Assembly (NCBI GenBank): GCA_937887565.1
Contig: CALABS010000058.1
Location: 1 to 64,000 of the forward strand
DNA: 64,000 nucleotides
Direction of reading: 5' to 3'
Source: an uncultured Rhodospirillaceae bacterium
GTDB lineage: Bacteria; Pseudomonadota; Alphaproteobacteria; Rhodospirillales; Magnetospirillaceae
The notes under the pieces were generated by a model. It ran no database searches and was not told the origin of the DNA. It worked only from the letters and a program-made list of their open reading frames with translations. Position numbers and translations under genes: made by a program. Shown here piece by piece: positions 42,072 through 50,728 of the stretch. Position 1 is the first letter of the stretch. Each line of letters opens with the position of its first letter.

Positions 42072-44039
42072 CTACCGTCGCCGCCCCTTGCCCGCCTGCT
42101 GGGTGAGGAAGCGCTTGCCGGGACCGGGGGGCGGCGGGGCGGGGCCGCGTCCGGCCGGGACCAACTGGCCGGGACCGCTTCCGATCAGGTCCTTGCGCCC
42201 CATGCGGATCAACGCCTCGCGGAGCAGCGGCCAGTTCTCGGGGTCGTGCCAGCGCAGGAAGGCCTTGTGCAGGCGGCGCTGCTTCAGGCCCCGGGCCGAG
42301 ACCACCGCCTCCGAGCCGTGGCGGCGCACCGGCTTCAGCGGGTTGAGCCCGGAATGATACATGGCGGTGGCCAGGGCCATGGGCGAGGGCAGGTAGGTCT
42401 GGACCTGATCGGCCTTGAAGCCGTTGCGCTTGAGCCACAGCGCCAGGTTCATCATGTCCTCGTCGCCGGTGCCGGGGTGGGCGGCGATGAAATAGGGAAT
42501 CAGGTACAGCCGCTTGCCCGCCGCCTTGGCCGCCGTCTCGAACATCTCCTTGAAGCGGTCGTAGGCGCCGATGCCCGGCTTCATCATCTTGGACAGCGGC
42601 CCCGGCTCGGTGTGCTCGGGGGCGATCTTGAGATAGCCGCCCACATGGTGGGTGACCAGTTCCCTCACATAGTCGGGGTCGCGCACCGCCAGGTCGTATC
42701 TGAGCCCCGACGCCACCAGCACCTTCTTGATGCCCGGCACGGCGCGGGCCTTGCGGTAGAGATCGATCAGCGGGCCGTGGTCGGTGCCCATGTTCTTGCA
42801 GATGTCGGGATAAACGCAGGACAGGCGCCGGCAGACCGCCTCGGTCTCCTTGTCCTTGCAGGCCAGGCGGTACATGTTGGCGGTCGGCCCGCCCAGGTCC
42901 GAGACGGTGCCGGTGAAGCCCTTGGTGCGGTCGCGCAGCTCGGCCAACTCGCGCAGCACCGACTCGGCCGAGCGGCTCTGGATGATGCGGCCCTCGTGCT
43001 CGGTGATGGAGCAGAAGGTGCAGCCGCCGAAACAGCCGCGCATGATGTTGACCGAGAAGCGGATCATCTCCCAGGCGGGGATGCGGGCGTCGCCGTAGGA
43101 CGGATGCGGCGCGCGGGCATAGGGCAGCTCGTAGACCGCGTCCAGTTCGGGGGTCGTCAGCGGGATGGGCGGCGGATTGAGCCAAAGTTCCTTGTCGCCG
43201 TGGCGCTGCGCCAGCGGCCGGGCGTTGCCGGGATTGCTTTCCAGGTGCAGCACCCGCGACGCCTGGGCGTAAAGGACGACGTCGTCCTTGACCTGCTCGT
43301 AGGCCGGCAGGCGCACCACCACCCGCTCGCCCGTGATCCGGCGGGCCGGATGCTCCACGTCGCCGGCGTCCTCGACGGTCCAGCCCTCGGGCACGTCGTC
43401 GCGGACGATCGCCGTGCCGCGGATGTCGGTCATGGCGCGGGGATGCTCGCCGGCGGCGGCGCGGCGGGCGATCTCGACGAGGGCGCGCTCGGCGTTGCCG
43501 AACACCAGGATGTCGGCCTTGGCGTCCAGCAGCACCGAGCGGCGCACCTTCTCGGACCAGTAGTCGAAATGGGCGATGCGGCGTAAGGACGCCTCGATGC
43601 CGCCCAGCACGATGGCAACGTCCTTGAACGCCTCGCGGCAGCGCTGGGAATAGACCAGCGTGGCGCGGTCGGGGCGGCGACCGCCCTCGTCGTTCGGCGT
43701 GTAGCTGTCGTTGTGGCGCAGGCGGCGGTCCGAGGTGTAGCGGTTGACCATGGAATCCATGTTCCCCGCCGTCACCCCGAAGAACAGTCGCGGCCGGCCC
43801 AGCGCCGCGAACGGCCCGGCGTCCTGCCAGTCGGGCTGGGCGATGATGCCGACGCGCAGGCCCTGCGCCTCCAGCAGCCGGCCGACGATGGCCATGCCGA
43901 AGCTGGGATGGTCCACATAGGCGTCGCCGGTCACCAGCACCACGTCGCATTCGTCCCAACCCAGCCGGTCCATCTCGGCGCGGGTCATGGGCAGGAACGG
44001 GGCCGGCGGGCGCGGGCGACGGGCGGGGACCAGGGTCAT
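42072..44039 (-). CDS. YgiQ-family radical SAM protein
   Basis: The 655-residue product has an N-terminal UPF0313/YgiQ domain (WDECDVVLVTGDAYVDHPSFG) and a radical SAM core with the cluster motif CFGGCTFC (GCFGGCTFCSITEHEGR, about residue 315). A basic C-terminus follows (GPGKRFLTQQAGKGRRR). The reaction of YgiQ proteins is not established. It appears to be a single gene between vapBC and the AEC transporter. Confidence 0.95.
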   Translation of the reverse strand: MTLVPARRPRPPAPFLPMTRAEMDRLGWDECDVVLVTGDAYVDHPSFGMAIVGRLLEAQGLRVGIIAQPDWQDAGPFAALGRPRLFFGVTAGNMDSMVNRYTSDRRLRHNDSYTPNDEGGRRPDRATLVYSQRCREAFKDVAIVLGGIEASLRRIAHFDYWSEKVRRSVLLDAKADILVFGNAERALVEIARRAAAGEHPRAMTDIRGTAIVRDDVPEGWTVEDAGDVEHPARRITGERVVVRLPAYEQVKDDVVLYAQASRVLHLESNPGNARPLAQRHGDKELWLNPPPIPLTTPELDAVYELPYARAPHPSYGDARIPAWEMIRFSVNIMRGCFGGCTFCSITEHEGRIIQSRSAESVLRELAELRDRTKGFTGTVSDLGGPTANMYRLACKDKETEAVCRRLSCVYPDICKNMGTDHGPLIDLYRKARAVPGIKKVLVASGLRYDLAVRDPDYVRELVTHHVGGYLKIAPEHTEPGPLSKMMKPGIGAYDRFKEMFETAAKAAGKRLYLIPYFIAAHPGTGDEDMMNLALWLKRNGFKADQVQTYLPSPMALATAMYHSGLNPLKPVRRHGSEAVVSARGLKQRRLHKAFLRWHDPENWPLLREALIRMGRKDLIGSGPGQLVPAGRGPAPPPPGPGKRFLTQQAGKGRRR

Positions 44040-44082
44040 GGCGGCGGATCATACGCCGGCCCGGCCGTCGCGGGCAAAGCGA

Positions 44083-45012
44083 TTAGGCGTAGGCGATGAG
44101 GATGGCCGACAGCACCGGCACCGAGGCGATGGTGGACCACAGGATGACCTGCGAGGTGCGTTCGACATAGACTTGGTACTGGGTCGCCACCACGAAGGTC
44201 AGGGCGCCGGTGGGCAGGGCCGCCAGCAGCAGCGCGGCGCCGGTCCAGAAACGGTCGAGCGGGAACAGGGTGGCGATCAGCGCCCAGGTAAGCAGCGGCT
44301 GCGCCACCAGCTTCAGCGGCACGATCCAGCCGACCTCGCCCCACGAGACCCTGAGCGGCCGGCCGGCCAGGAACACGCCGATGGCGAACAGGGCGCAAGG
44401 GCCCGCCGCCGAGCCCATCAACTGGCACAGGTTGACCACCGGCGTCGGCAGCGCCAGGCCGGCGGCGTTCCACCCCAGCCCGGCGAAGGACGACACGATC
44501 AGCGGGTTGCGCGCCAACGCCCTGGCGACCTCGGCCAGCGCCTCGGCCGGCGGCCGGCCCTTGGCGCGGACCAGTTCCAGCACGATCACCGCCAGCCCCA
44601 CCATCACCGCGCTCATGATGACGGTGGCGATGATCGCCGGCAGCAGCCGGTCGGGGCCGTAGGCGGCCACGAACAGCGGGATGCCCATGTAGCCGGTATT
44701 GGAGAAGCAGGCGTTCAGGCCCTGCATGGCGTGGACCTCGGCGCGGTCGCGCCGGCGCAGCCGGCCGGCCAGCCCGCCCAGGGCGTAGATGATCACCATG
44801 GCACCCAGGAAGGCGCCGATGAAGGGCAGGTTGAAGATCTGGTCCAGCGGCTGGCGGGCCATGCCGAGGAACAGCACCGCCGGCAGGGCGAACCAGTAGA
44901 CGAAGGCCGACAGCGCCTGCGAGGCGCTCTCCCCCAGGACCGTGCGCCCGCCGACATAGCCGGCGGCGACGATGGCGAATACCGGCAGGGCCACGTCCAA
45001 TACCACCTGCAT
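44083..45012 (-). CDS. AEC family transporter (auxin efflux carrier superfamily)
   Basis: The 309-residue membrane protein has ten hydrophobic segments arranged as two halves around a central cytoplasmic region, with the conserved LNACFSNTGYMGIPL and FAIGVFLAGRPL motifs. Bacterial members export or import dicarboxylates and related acids; the substrate is unknown here. It precedes ygiQ by 43 nt on the same strand. Confidence 0.93.
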   Translation of the reverse strand: MQVVLDVALPVFAIVAAGYVGGRTVLGESASQALSAFVYWFALPAVLFLGMARQPLDQIFNLPFIGAFLGAMVIIYALGGLAGRLRRRDRAEVHAMQGLNACFSNTGYMGIPLFVAAYGPDRLLPAIIATVIMSAVMVGLAVIVLELVRAKGRPPAEALAEVARALARNPLIVSSFAGLGWNAAGLALPTPVVNLCQLMGSAAGPCALFAIGVFLAGRPLRVSWGEVGWIVPLKLVAQPLLTWALIATLFPLDRFWTGAALLLAALPTGALTFVVATQYQVYVERTSQVILWSTIASVPVLSAILIAYA

Positions 45013-45079
45013 CCGATCCTCCGACTGGTCCTACCACCGACCCTAAGCCAGGGCCGCGCGCGGGGCAAGATTGCGAAGG

Positions 45080-47266
45080 TCAGGCCGGCTGCGACAGCGC
45101 TTCCTCGACGGCGGCGCGCAGCTCGGCGGGCAGCACCGGCTTGTGGAGCAGGCGATGGTCGCCGCGTTCGGCATCGACGATCCGCTCGGGGGCGGTGTCG
45201 CCGGTCACCACCACCGCCGGCACGTGGCGGCCGGTGACCCGGCGGATGCGGGCGATGGCGTCGGTTCCGGTCTCACCGCCGCGCAGGCGGTAATCGGCCA
45301 GGATCAGGCCGGGGCGCAGGTTGCGCGCGGCCACCGCATCGACCGCGTCCTGCTCGGAGGCGGCGGCGACGACGGAGAATCCCCAGCTTTCCAGCAGGTC
45401 GCGGAATCCGTCGCGCACCATGGCCTCGTCGTCTACGACCAGGACCAGCACGCCCGCGCCGGCCGCGACGGTCCCGGTTTCGGTGGGGGCGATGGCCGGT
45501 GGCGGCGCCGTCCTGGGGGCCGTCACCACGAAGCACGAGCCGCGCCCGGGCCGCGACCGCACCTCCACCCCGTGGCCGAGCATGTGGGCGAGGCGCTCGA
45601 CGATGGCGAGGCCGAGGCCAAGTCCTTGCGAGCGGTCGCGCTCGGGATTGGCCACTTGGTAGAACTCGGTGAAGATGTGCTCCAACTGGTCGGCCGCGAT
45701 GCCGATGCCGGTATCGGTGACGGTGATCCGCGCCTGCGCGCCGCGCCGGCGGCATCCCACCAGGATGCGGCCGGTCTCGGTATACCGCAGGGCGTTTTCC
45801 AGCAGATTGCGCAGGATTCTTTCCAGTTGCGCGGGGTCGGACAGCACCCAGGCGTCGGTCTTCGCCAGCCGGAGTTCGAGGCCCTTTCCCTCGGCCCGGA
45901 TGCGGTACTCGGCGGCCAGCCGTTCGAGCAACGGTCCCAGGGCGACCGGCTCGATGCGCGCCTCGACGACGCCGGCCTCGAGCTTGGAAATGTCGAGCAG
46001 GCCGTTGAGCAGCATCCGCAGCGCGTCCAGGGACTTGTCCAACGGGTCCAGGAGCCGGTGGGCGGGGTGGTTCCCCAGTTGCTGGGCCAGCACCTCGATC
46101 AGCAGCATCATCGACTGGACCGGCTGGCGAATGTCGTGGCTGGCGGCGGCCAGGAACTTGGACTTGGCGGCGTTGGCGGTTTCGGCCTGGCCGCGCGCGG
46201 TCTCGGCCAGCAGCCGGGCCTGGGCGAGGTCGTGATTGCTGCGTTCCAGGGCCAGGCTGCGCTGACGCTCGCGCACCTTGGACCGCGCCAGCCACATGGA
46301 CAGCAGGCTGATGACGAAGCCCGAGATCAGGACCAGCGTCGGAACCTTCGAACTGAGCTCCGCTTCCAGCGGGAGCAGGGCGGTGACCGTCATGTCCCAA
46401 TGGCGGCCGTAGAGATCGATGGATATCTGGTGCTGGAAGGACGTGCGGTGCTCGTCGCCGTGGGAAAACAGCAGCGTCTCGGCACGCCGGGAGGTGTCGT
46501 GAAGGCGCACCGCCACGTCGTTCAGGCGCTCGGCGAGGATGCCCCTCATCAAGTCGCCCATGCGGAATGGGCTGTAGACGAATCCCGCGATCGCCCGCCG
46601 CCGGGCGGCGGGGGTGCCGGGATCGACCCCGCCCTCGTAGACCGGCAGGTAGAGCAGGGTCCCCTTCTGGACGTCCTCGGCCAATTCCTGGACCAGCGTC
46701 ACCGGACCGCTCAGCGAGGGCGCGCCGGTGTCGCGGGCCAGGGTCATGGCCGCCCTGCGGATCGGTTCCGCGAACATGTCGTAGCCGAAGGCGCGGCGGT
46801 TGCGGAGGTCGAACGGGTCGAGGTAGACGATGGGGAAGTAGTCCGCCCGCAGGCCGGGCGGATTGACACCGTAATCGGGAAATCCCTCGGCGCGGACGGC
46901 CTGTTCGTGGGCGCCGACGCCACCGGCCGGGATGCGGACGGCGAAGCCGATTCCCTGGATGCCGGGATAGCGTTCGTGGACCGCCAGACGGCCCACGAAG
47001 GCCCGCCATTCGGCGCGCGTGACGTGCTCGCTGGCTTCCATCAGCGCCGCGGCGCCGCGCAGGATCTGTTCGTAGTCGCCCATGCGCTTGACGACGCTGT
47101 CGGCCACGCCGTGCGCGATGGTCTCGAACCGCTGCTCGGCGAAGGCGCGGGACTGCCGCTCCACCGCCCACCAGCCCACGGCGGTCAGGCCCAGGCACAG
47201 CGCCAGGATGAAGCCCGCCTCGCCGAAGGCGGTGCCGGCAAGGCGTCGCCATAGCCGCTGCGCCAT
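45080..47266 (-). CDS. CHASE-domain hybrid sensor histidine kinase
   Basis: The 728-residue protein has two membrane helices (about residues 16-35 and 305-325) enclosing a periplasmic CHASE domain with YPGIQGIGFAVRIP and GYDMFAEPIRRAAM. HisKA (AAASHDIRQPVQSM, phospho-acceptor H), HATPase_c (NLLENALRYT, DTGIGI, GLGLGLAIV) and a C-terminal receiver (VLVVDDEAMVRDGF, ILADYRL) follow. The longer start at 47323 lacks a ribosome site. CHASE domains sense small molecules, but the ligand is unknown. Confidence 0.94.
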   Translation of the reverse strand: MAQRLWRRLAGTAFGEAGFILALCLGLTAVGWWAVERQSRAFAEQRFETIAHGVADSVVKRMGDYEQILRGAAALMEASEHVTRAEWRAFVGRLAVHERYPGIQGIGFAVRIPAGGVGAHEQAVRAEGFPDYGVNPPGLRADYFPIVYLDPFDLRNRRAFGYDMFAEPIRRAAMTLARDTGAPSLSGPVTLVQELAEDVQKGTLLYLPVYEGGVDPGTPAARRRAIAGFVYSPFRMGDLMRGILAERLNDVAVRLHDTSRRAETLLFSHGDEHRTSFQHQISIDLYGRHWDMTVTALLPLEAELSSKVPTLVLISGFVISLLSMWLARSKVRERQRSLALERSNHDLAQARLLAETARGQAETANAAKSKFLAAASHDIRQPVQSMMLLIEVLAQQLGNHPAHRLLDPLDKSLDALRMLLNGLLDISKLEAGVVEARIEPVALGPLLERLAAEYRIRAEGKGLELRLAKTDAWVLSDPAQLERILRNLLENALRYTETGRILVGCRRRGAQARITVTDTGIGIAADQLEHIFTEFYQVANPERDRSQGLGLGLAIVERLAHMLGHGVEVRSRPGRGSCFVVTAPRTAPPPAIAPTETGTVAAGAGVLVLVVDDEAMVRDGFRDLLESWGFSVVAAASEQDAVDAVAARNLRPGLILADYRLRGGETGTDAIARIRRVTGRHVPAVVVTGDTAPERIVDAERGDHRLLHKPVLPAELRAAVEEALSQPA

Positions 47267-47368
47267 CGAGGCGGCCTTTTTTCCAGCCCCAGTCAGGGGG
47301 TCACTTAGGTGCCTGGCAAACATCCACGCAAGGCCGCCCGCCGATTGTCATCCCGAATCGTTGTCCGG

Positions 47369-47854
47369 TCAGTCGCGGAAATTGACGAACTGCAGCGGCT
47401 GGTCGGCGTCGGCCTTGCGGACCAGGGCGATGGCGTCCTGCAGGTCGTCGCGCTTCTTGCCCGACACCCGCAATTCGTCGCCCTGGATCGCCACCTGGAC
47501 CTTGATCTTGCTGTCCTTGATCTCCTTGACCAGCTTCTTGGCCAGCTCCTTGTCGATGCCCTGCTTGACCATCACCTGCTGGCGGACGGTGTTGCCCGAG
47601 GCCGCCTCGACCTTCTGGAAGTCCAGCGCCTTGGGATCGACCTGACGGCGGGTGAAGTAGACCTTCAGCAACTCGTGCATCTGTTTCAGCTTGGCATCGT
47701 CGTCGGCCAGCACGGTGATGGTCTGGTCGGCCCGCTCCACCGAGCATTTCGATCCCTTGAAGTCGAAACGCTGGGCGATCTCGCGCATGATGCCGGCCAG
47801 CGCGTTGTCCACCTCGGCCATGTTGGTCTTGGAAACGATGTCGAACGAAGGCAT
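47369..47854 (-). CDS. YajQ-family nucleotide-binding protein
   Basis: The 161-residue product has the YajQ landmarks MPSFDIVSKTNMAEVDNAL, RFDFKGSKCSVE and KEIKDSKIKVQVAIQGDELRVSGKKRDDLQ. YajQ proteins have paired ferredoxin-like domains. Some bind cyclic di-GMP and act as transcription co-regulators. It lies downstream of the STAS/phosphatase genes, 76 nt from the STAS stop. Confidence 0.95.
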   Translation of the reverse strand: MPSFDIVSKTNMAEVDNALAGIMREIAQRFDFKGSKCSVERADQTITVLADDDAKLKQMHELLKVYFTRRQVDPKALDFQKVEAASGNTVRQQVMVKQGIDKELAKKLVKEIKDSKIKVQVAIQGDELRVSGKKRDDLQDAIALVRKADADQPLQFVNFRD

Positions 47855-47930
47855 GGCGCGCCCCTTCCCCTCCCGTTGCGATCCCCAAGACTTAGCCCAG
47901 CCGTCCCGGGCTCTCAAGGCCCAAGCGCGG

Positions 47931-48266
47931 TCAGTCGGCCGCGCCCATGGCCTCGTCGCGGGTGGCGTGGACGGGGAAGATGCGCAACAGGCCGCTGACC
48001 TCGAACACTTCGCGGATGGGGGCGCCCAGTCCGAACAGATGGATGCGCCCGCCGCCCTCGGACAGGCGCTTGGCGGCGACGATCAAGGCGCGCAGGCCGG
48101 AACTGGAGATGAAGGTCAGGGCGCTCATGTCGATCACGACCTGGGCGGCGCCATCGTCCAGCACGCCGCGCAGCCGGTCCTCGAAGGCGTCGGCCACCGC
48201 GCTGGACAGCCGCCCGTCGATGGTCATGGCCGCAATCGCTCCATGACGGGTGATTTCGACCTTCAT
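47931..48266 (-). CDS. STAS-domain anti-sigma factor antagonist
   Basis: The 111-residue product is a single STAS domain with the phosphorylatable serine region VIDMSALTFISSSGLRALI near residue 55, as in SpoIIAA, RsbV and HsbA. In partner switching such proteins are phosphorylated by a RsbW-type kinase and dephosphorylated by a PP2C enzyme. Both activities appear fused in the adjacent gene at 48283, 16 nt upstream. Confidence 0.93.
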   Translation of the reverse strand: MKVEITRHGAIAAMTIDGRLSSAVADAFEDRLRGVLDDGAAQVVIDMSALTFISSSGLRALIVAAKRLSEGGGRIHLFGLGAPIREVFEVSGLLRIFPVHATRDEAMGAAD

Positions 48267-48282
48267 CCCTTGGCCTTCCCCC

Positions 48283-50268
48283 TCAGGCCAGCGCCTTCAT
48301 CAGGCGCAAGCGGTTGAATGTTCCGTCGTGATCATACGACGCGCGGTCGACCAGCGTCATGACGAATTGCAGCCCGACGCCCAGGTCCCCGTCGGCGGCT
48401 GCGGGGTCGAGGGGCTGGCCGTCGTCCTCGACCTCGGCCGCCAGTCCGTCGCCGGTTCGCTCAATGCGGATGGTGAGCGACCGGGCGCCGCGGCCGTGGC
48501 GGACGACGGTGGCGACCGCCTCCTCGATGGCCATGGTCAACGGATAGGCGGCCGCGGCCGGCACCTCCATGCGACGGAAATAGGCGTCCAGCGCCGGAAT
48601 CAGGCGGGCGATCTCCACCAGGTCGGGGGTCAGGCCCATCTCGAAGCGGGCGGAATCGGCGGGGCCGCCCCGGAAGCGGAGCGCCACGCAGGTCAGGTCG
48701 TCGCTGGGGGGCTGGCCGGCCTCGAAGCGGCGCACCGCCGCCAGCACCGCCGCCAGCAAGTCCTCGGGCCCGGCGCCGGCATGCGCCGCCAGCACCTCGG
48801 CCAGCCGTGGGCGGCCGAATTCCTCGTCGGCGGGGTCGGCGGCCTCGACCACGCCGTCGGTGTAGAGGAGCAACGAGTCGCCGGGCGCCAGGGTCAGGGC
48901 GGCGTCGTGATAGGCGGAGCCGTAGATGACCCCGACCAGCAGGTCGTCGGTGCCCCGCACCCATTCCACCCCACCGCCGGCGCGGGCGACGGCCGGCCGG
49001 TTGTGGCCGCCGTTGGCGTAGGTGAAAGCGCCGGTGGCGCAATCGAGGATGCCATAGAACAGCGACACGAACATGCCGCGGTCGTTGTCGGCCGAAAGCT
49101 GGTCGTTCAGGCGCTGCAGGCACTTGGCGGGCGACAGGCCGAACAGGGCGGTCGCCCGCAGCAGGGTGCGGACCATGGCCATGTAGACGGCGGCCGGCAC
49201 CCCCTTGCCCGAGACGTCGCCGACGGCGACGCCGATGCGGTCGTCGTCGATCAGGAAGAAGTCGTAGAAGTCGCCGCCCACGTCGCGGGCCGGGACCATC
49301 AGGCCGCCGCCCTCCACCGCCGGATGGGGCGGGAACCGGCGCGGCAGGATCGAGGCCTGCACCTCGCGGGCGATGGTCAGTTCCTTTTCCACCGCCGCCA
49401 GGTAGCTCAGCTCCACCTCGCGCAGCCGCCGCTTCTCCAGGCAGGCCCCGATGCGGGCGCGCAAGAGGACGCGGTTGAACGGCTTGGGCAGGTAGTCCTC
49501 GGCGCCCGCCTCGATGCAGCGGACGATACTGTCGGTCTCGTCCAGGGCCGAGATCATGATTACCGGCAGGGCGTGCAGGGCTGGGTCGGCCTTGATGCCC
49601 TTCAGGACCTCGTCGCCGTTCAGCCCCGGCATGATCATGTCCAGCAGGGCGAGGTCGAACCGTTGTTCCTGGACCGCCTCGAGCGCCGTCAGCCCATCGG
49701 ACACCGCCACCACCTCGTGGCCCTCGCGGGTGAGGTATTGCACCAGGACCTCTCGGTTGCGGTCGCTGTCGTCGGCCACCAGGATGCGGCCGACCGGCCC
49801 CGCCGGGGCGGAGTCGCCGGCCAATTCCGCTGCCAGCGCGCGCGAGCGGGCGGGCAGCGCCTGCTCGATGGCCACCAGCACCTCGGACACCGCGTCGAGC
49901 ACATGGCGGGCATCATCCGCCACGGCGGCCAGGCCGTCGCCGTCGGCGACCTCCAGCACCAGCTCGCCGTAGCCCTTGACCGCGACCAGCGGGCCGCGGA
50001 GGTCGTGGCGCAGGCGCGCGCACAGGGCGTCGAGATCGCCGCCCGGCTCCTCCATGCCCGGTGGTGCCGCGACCATGGCGGCCATCTGCTCGGCGGCGGC
50101 GAGGATGCAGCTGGTCTCGGCGGCGAGCGTGCCGCCGTCCGCCCCCGCCGCCAGGGCTTCGGCGAGGCGGTGGAGGTCGCGGGCCCGGGGGCCGACCACC
50201 GCCGCGACGCGGTCGAGGATGGCGGCCAGGGGGGCGTCGGCGGGGGGAAGCGGGGACACGGCCGTCAC
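48283..50268 (-). CDS. Receiver-PP2C phosphatase-HATPase protein (HsbR/RsbU-RsbW fusion type)
   Basis: The 661-residue protein has, in order, a DHp-like helical segment with RHDLRGPLVAVKGYGELV (about 85-140) and a receiver domain (RILVADDSDRN, ALLDMIMPG, about 160-280). A SpoIIE-type PP2C domain follows (PARDVGGDFYDFF, GDVSGKGVPAAVYMA, LLYTDGVVEA, about 290-525), then a RsbW-like HATPase (AIEEAVATVVRHG, about 545-661). The last three match Pseudomonas HsbR, which controls a STAS partner. It overlaps the upstream receiver gene by 4 nt and precedes the STAS gene. Confidence 0.93.
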   Translation of the reverse strand: MTAVSPLPPADAPLAAILDRVAAVVGPRARDLHRLAEALAAGADGGTLAAETSCILAAAEQMAAMVAAPPGMEEPGGDLDALCARLRHDLRGPLVAVKGYGELVLEVADGDGLAAVADDARHVLDAVSEVLVAIEQALPARSRALAAELAGDSAPAGPVGRILVADDSDRNREVLVQYLTREGHEVVAVSDGLTALEAVQEQRFDLALLDMIMPGLNGDEVLKGIKADPALHALPVIMISALDETDSIVRCIEAGAEDYLPKPFNRVLLRARIGACLEKRRLREVELSYLAAVEKELTIAREVQASILPRRFPPHPAVEGGGLMVPARDVGGDFYDFFLIDDDRIGVAVGDVSGKGVPAAVYMAMVRTLLRATALFGLSPAKCLQRLNDQLSADNDRGMFVSLFYGILDCATGAFTYANGGHNRPAVARAGGGVEWVRGTDDLLVGVIYGSAYHDAALTLAPGDSLLLYTDGVVEAADPADEEFGRPRLAEVLAAHAGAGPEDLLAAVLAAVRRFEAGQPPSDDLTCVALRFRGGPADSARFEMGLTPDLVEIARLIPALDAYFRRMEVPAAAAYPLTMAIEEAVATVVRHGRGARSLTIRIERTGDGLAAEVEDDGQPLDPAAADGDLGVGLQFVMTLVDRASYDHDGTFNRLRLMKALA

Positions 50269-50630
50269 CGCCGCATCAGCTTCTCGATCTTCTCAAGAAG
50301 GCGCGGCAGTTCGATGGGTTTGGTGTCGTAGTCGTCGCAGCCGGCCTCCAGCGCCTTGTCGCGATCGCTGGCCATGGCGTGCGCGGTCAGGGCGATCACC
50401 GGGATGGCGCGCAACTGGTCGTCGGCCTTGAGGCTGCGTGTGGCGTCCCAGCCGTTCAGCACCGGCAGGCTCATGTCCATCAGCACCAGGTCGGGCCGGT
50501 GGGCGGCCGCCATGTCGATGCCCTGCCGGCCGTCCTCGGCCAGCAGCACCGTGTACCCCTTGCGCTCCAGCCGCCGCGACAGCATGTCGCGGTTCATCTC
50601 GTTGTCCTCGACGAGAAGGATGGTCCCCAT
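50265..50630 (-). CDS. Single-domain response regulator
   Basis: The 121-residue product is a lone receiver domain: ILLVEDNEMNRDML (acidic pocket), LVLMDMSLPVLNG with the phospho-acceptor D near residue 52, and the signature lysine in YDTKPIELP. No output domain is present, so it probably shuttles phosphate or signals allosterically. Its stop overlaps the HsbR-like start. It is divergent from the hybrid kinase at 50729, with a 98-nt shared promoter region. Confidence 0.94.
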   Translation of the reverse strand: MGTILLVEDNEMNRDMLSRRLERKGYTVLLAEDGRQGIDMAAAHRPDLVLMDMSLPVLNGWDATRSLKADDQLRAIPVIALTAHAMASDRDKALEAGCDDYDTKPIELPRLLEKIEKLMRR

Positions 50631-50728
50631 GCGGCAATTCCCCTCCAAGCCCCCGGCCCGACATTACTTGATAAACGCGACGTAAGGCAACAATATTGAC
50701 ACATTCAATCGGGGGTCGGAGGGGGGTG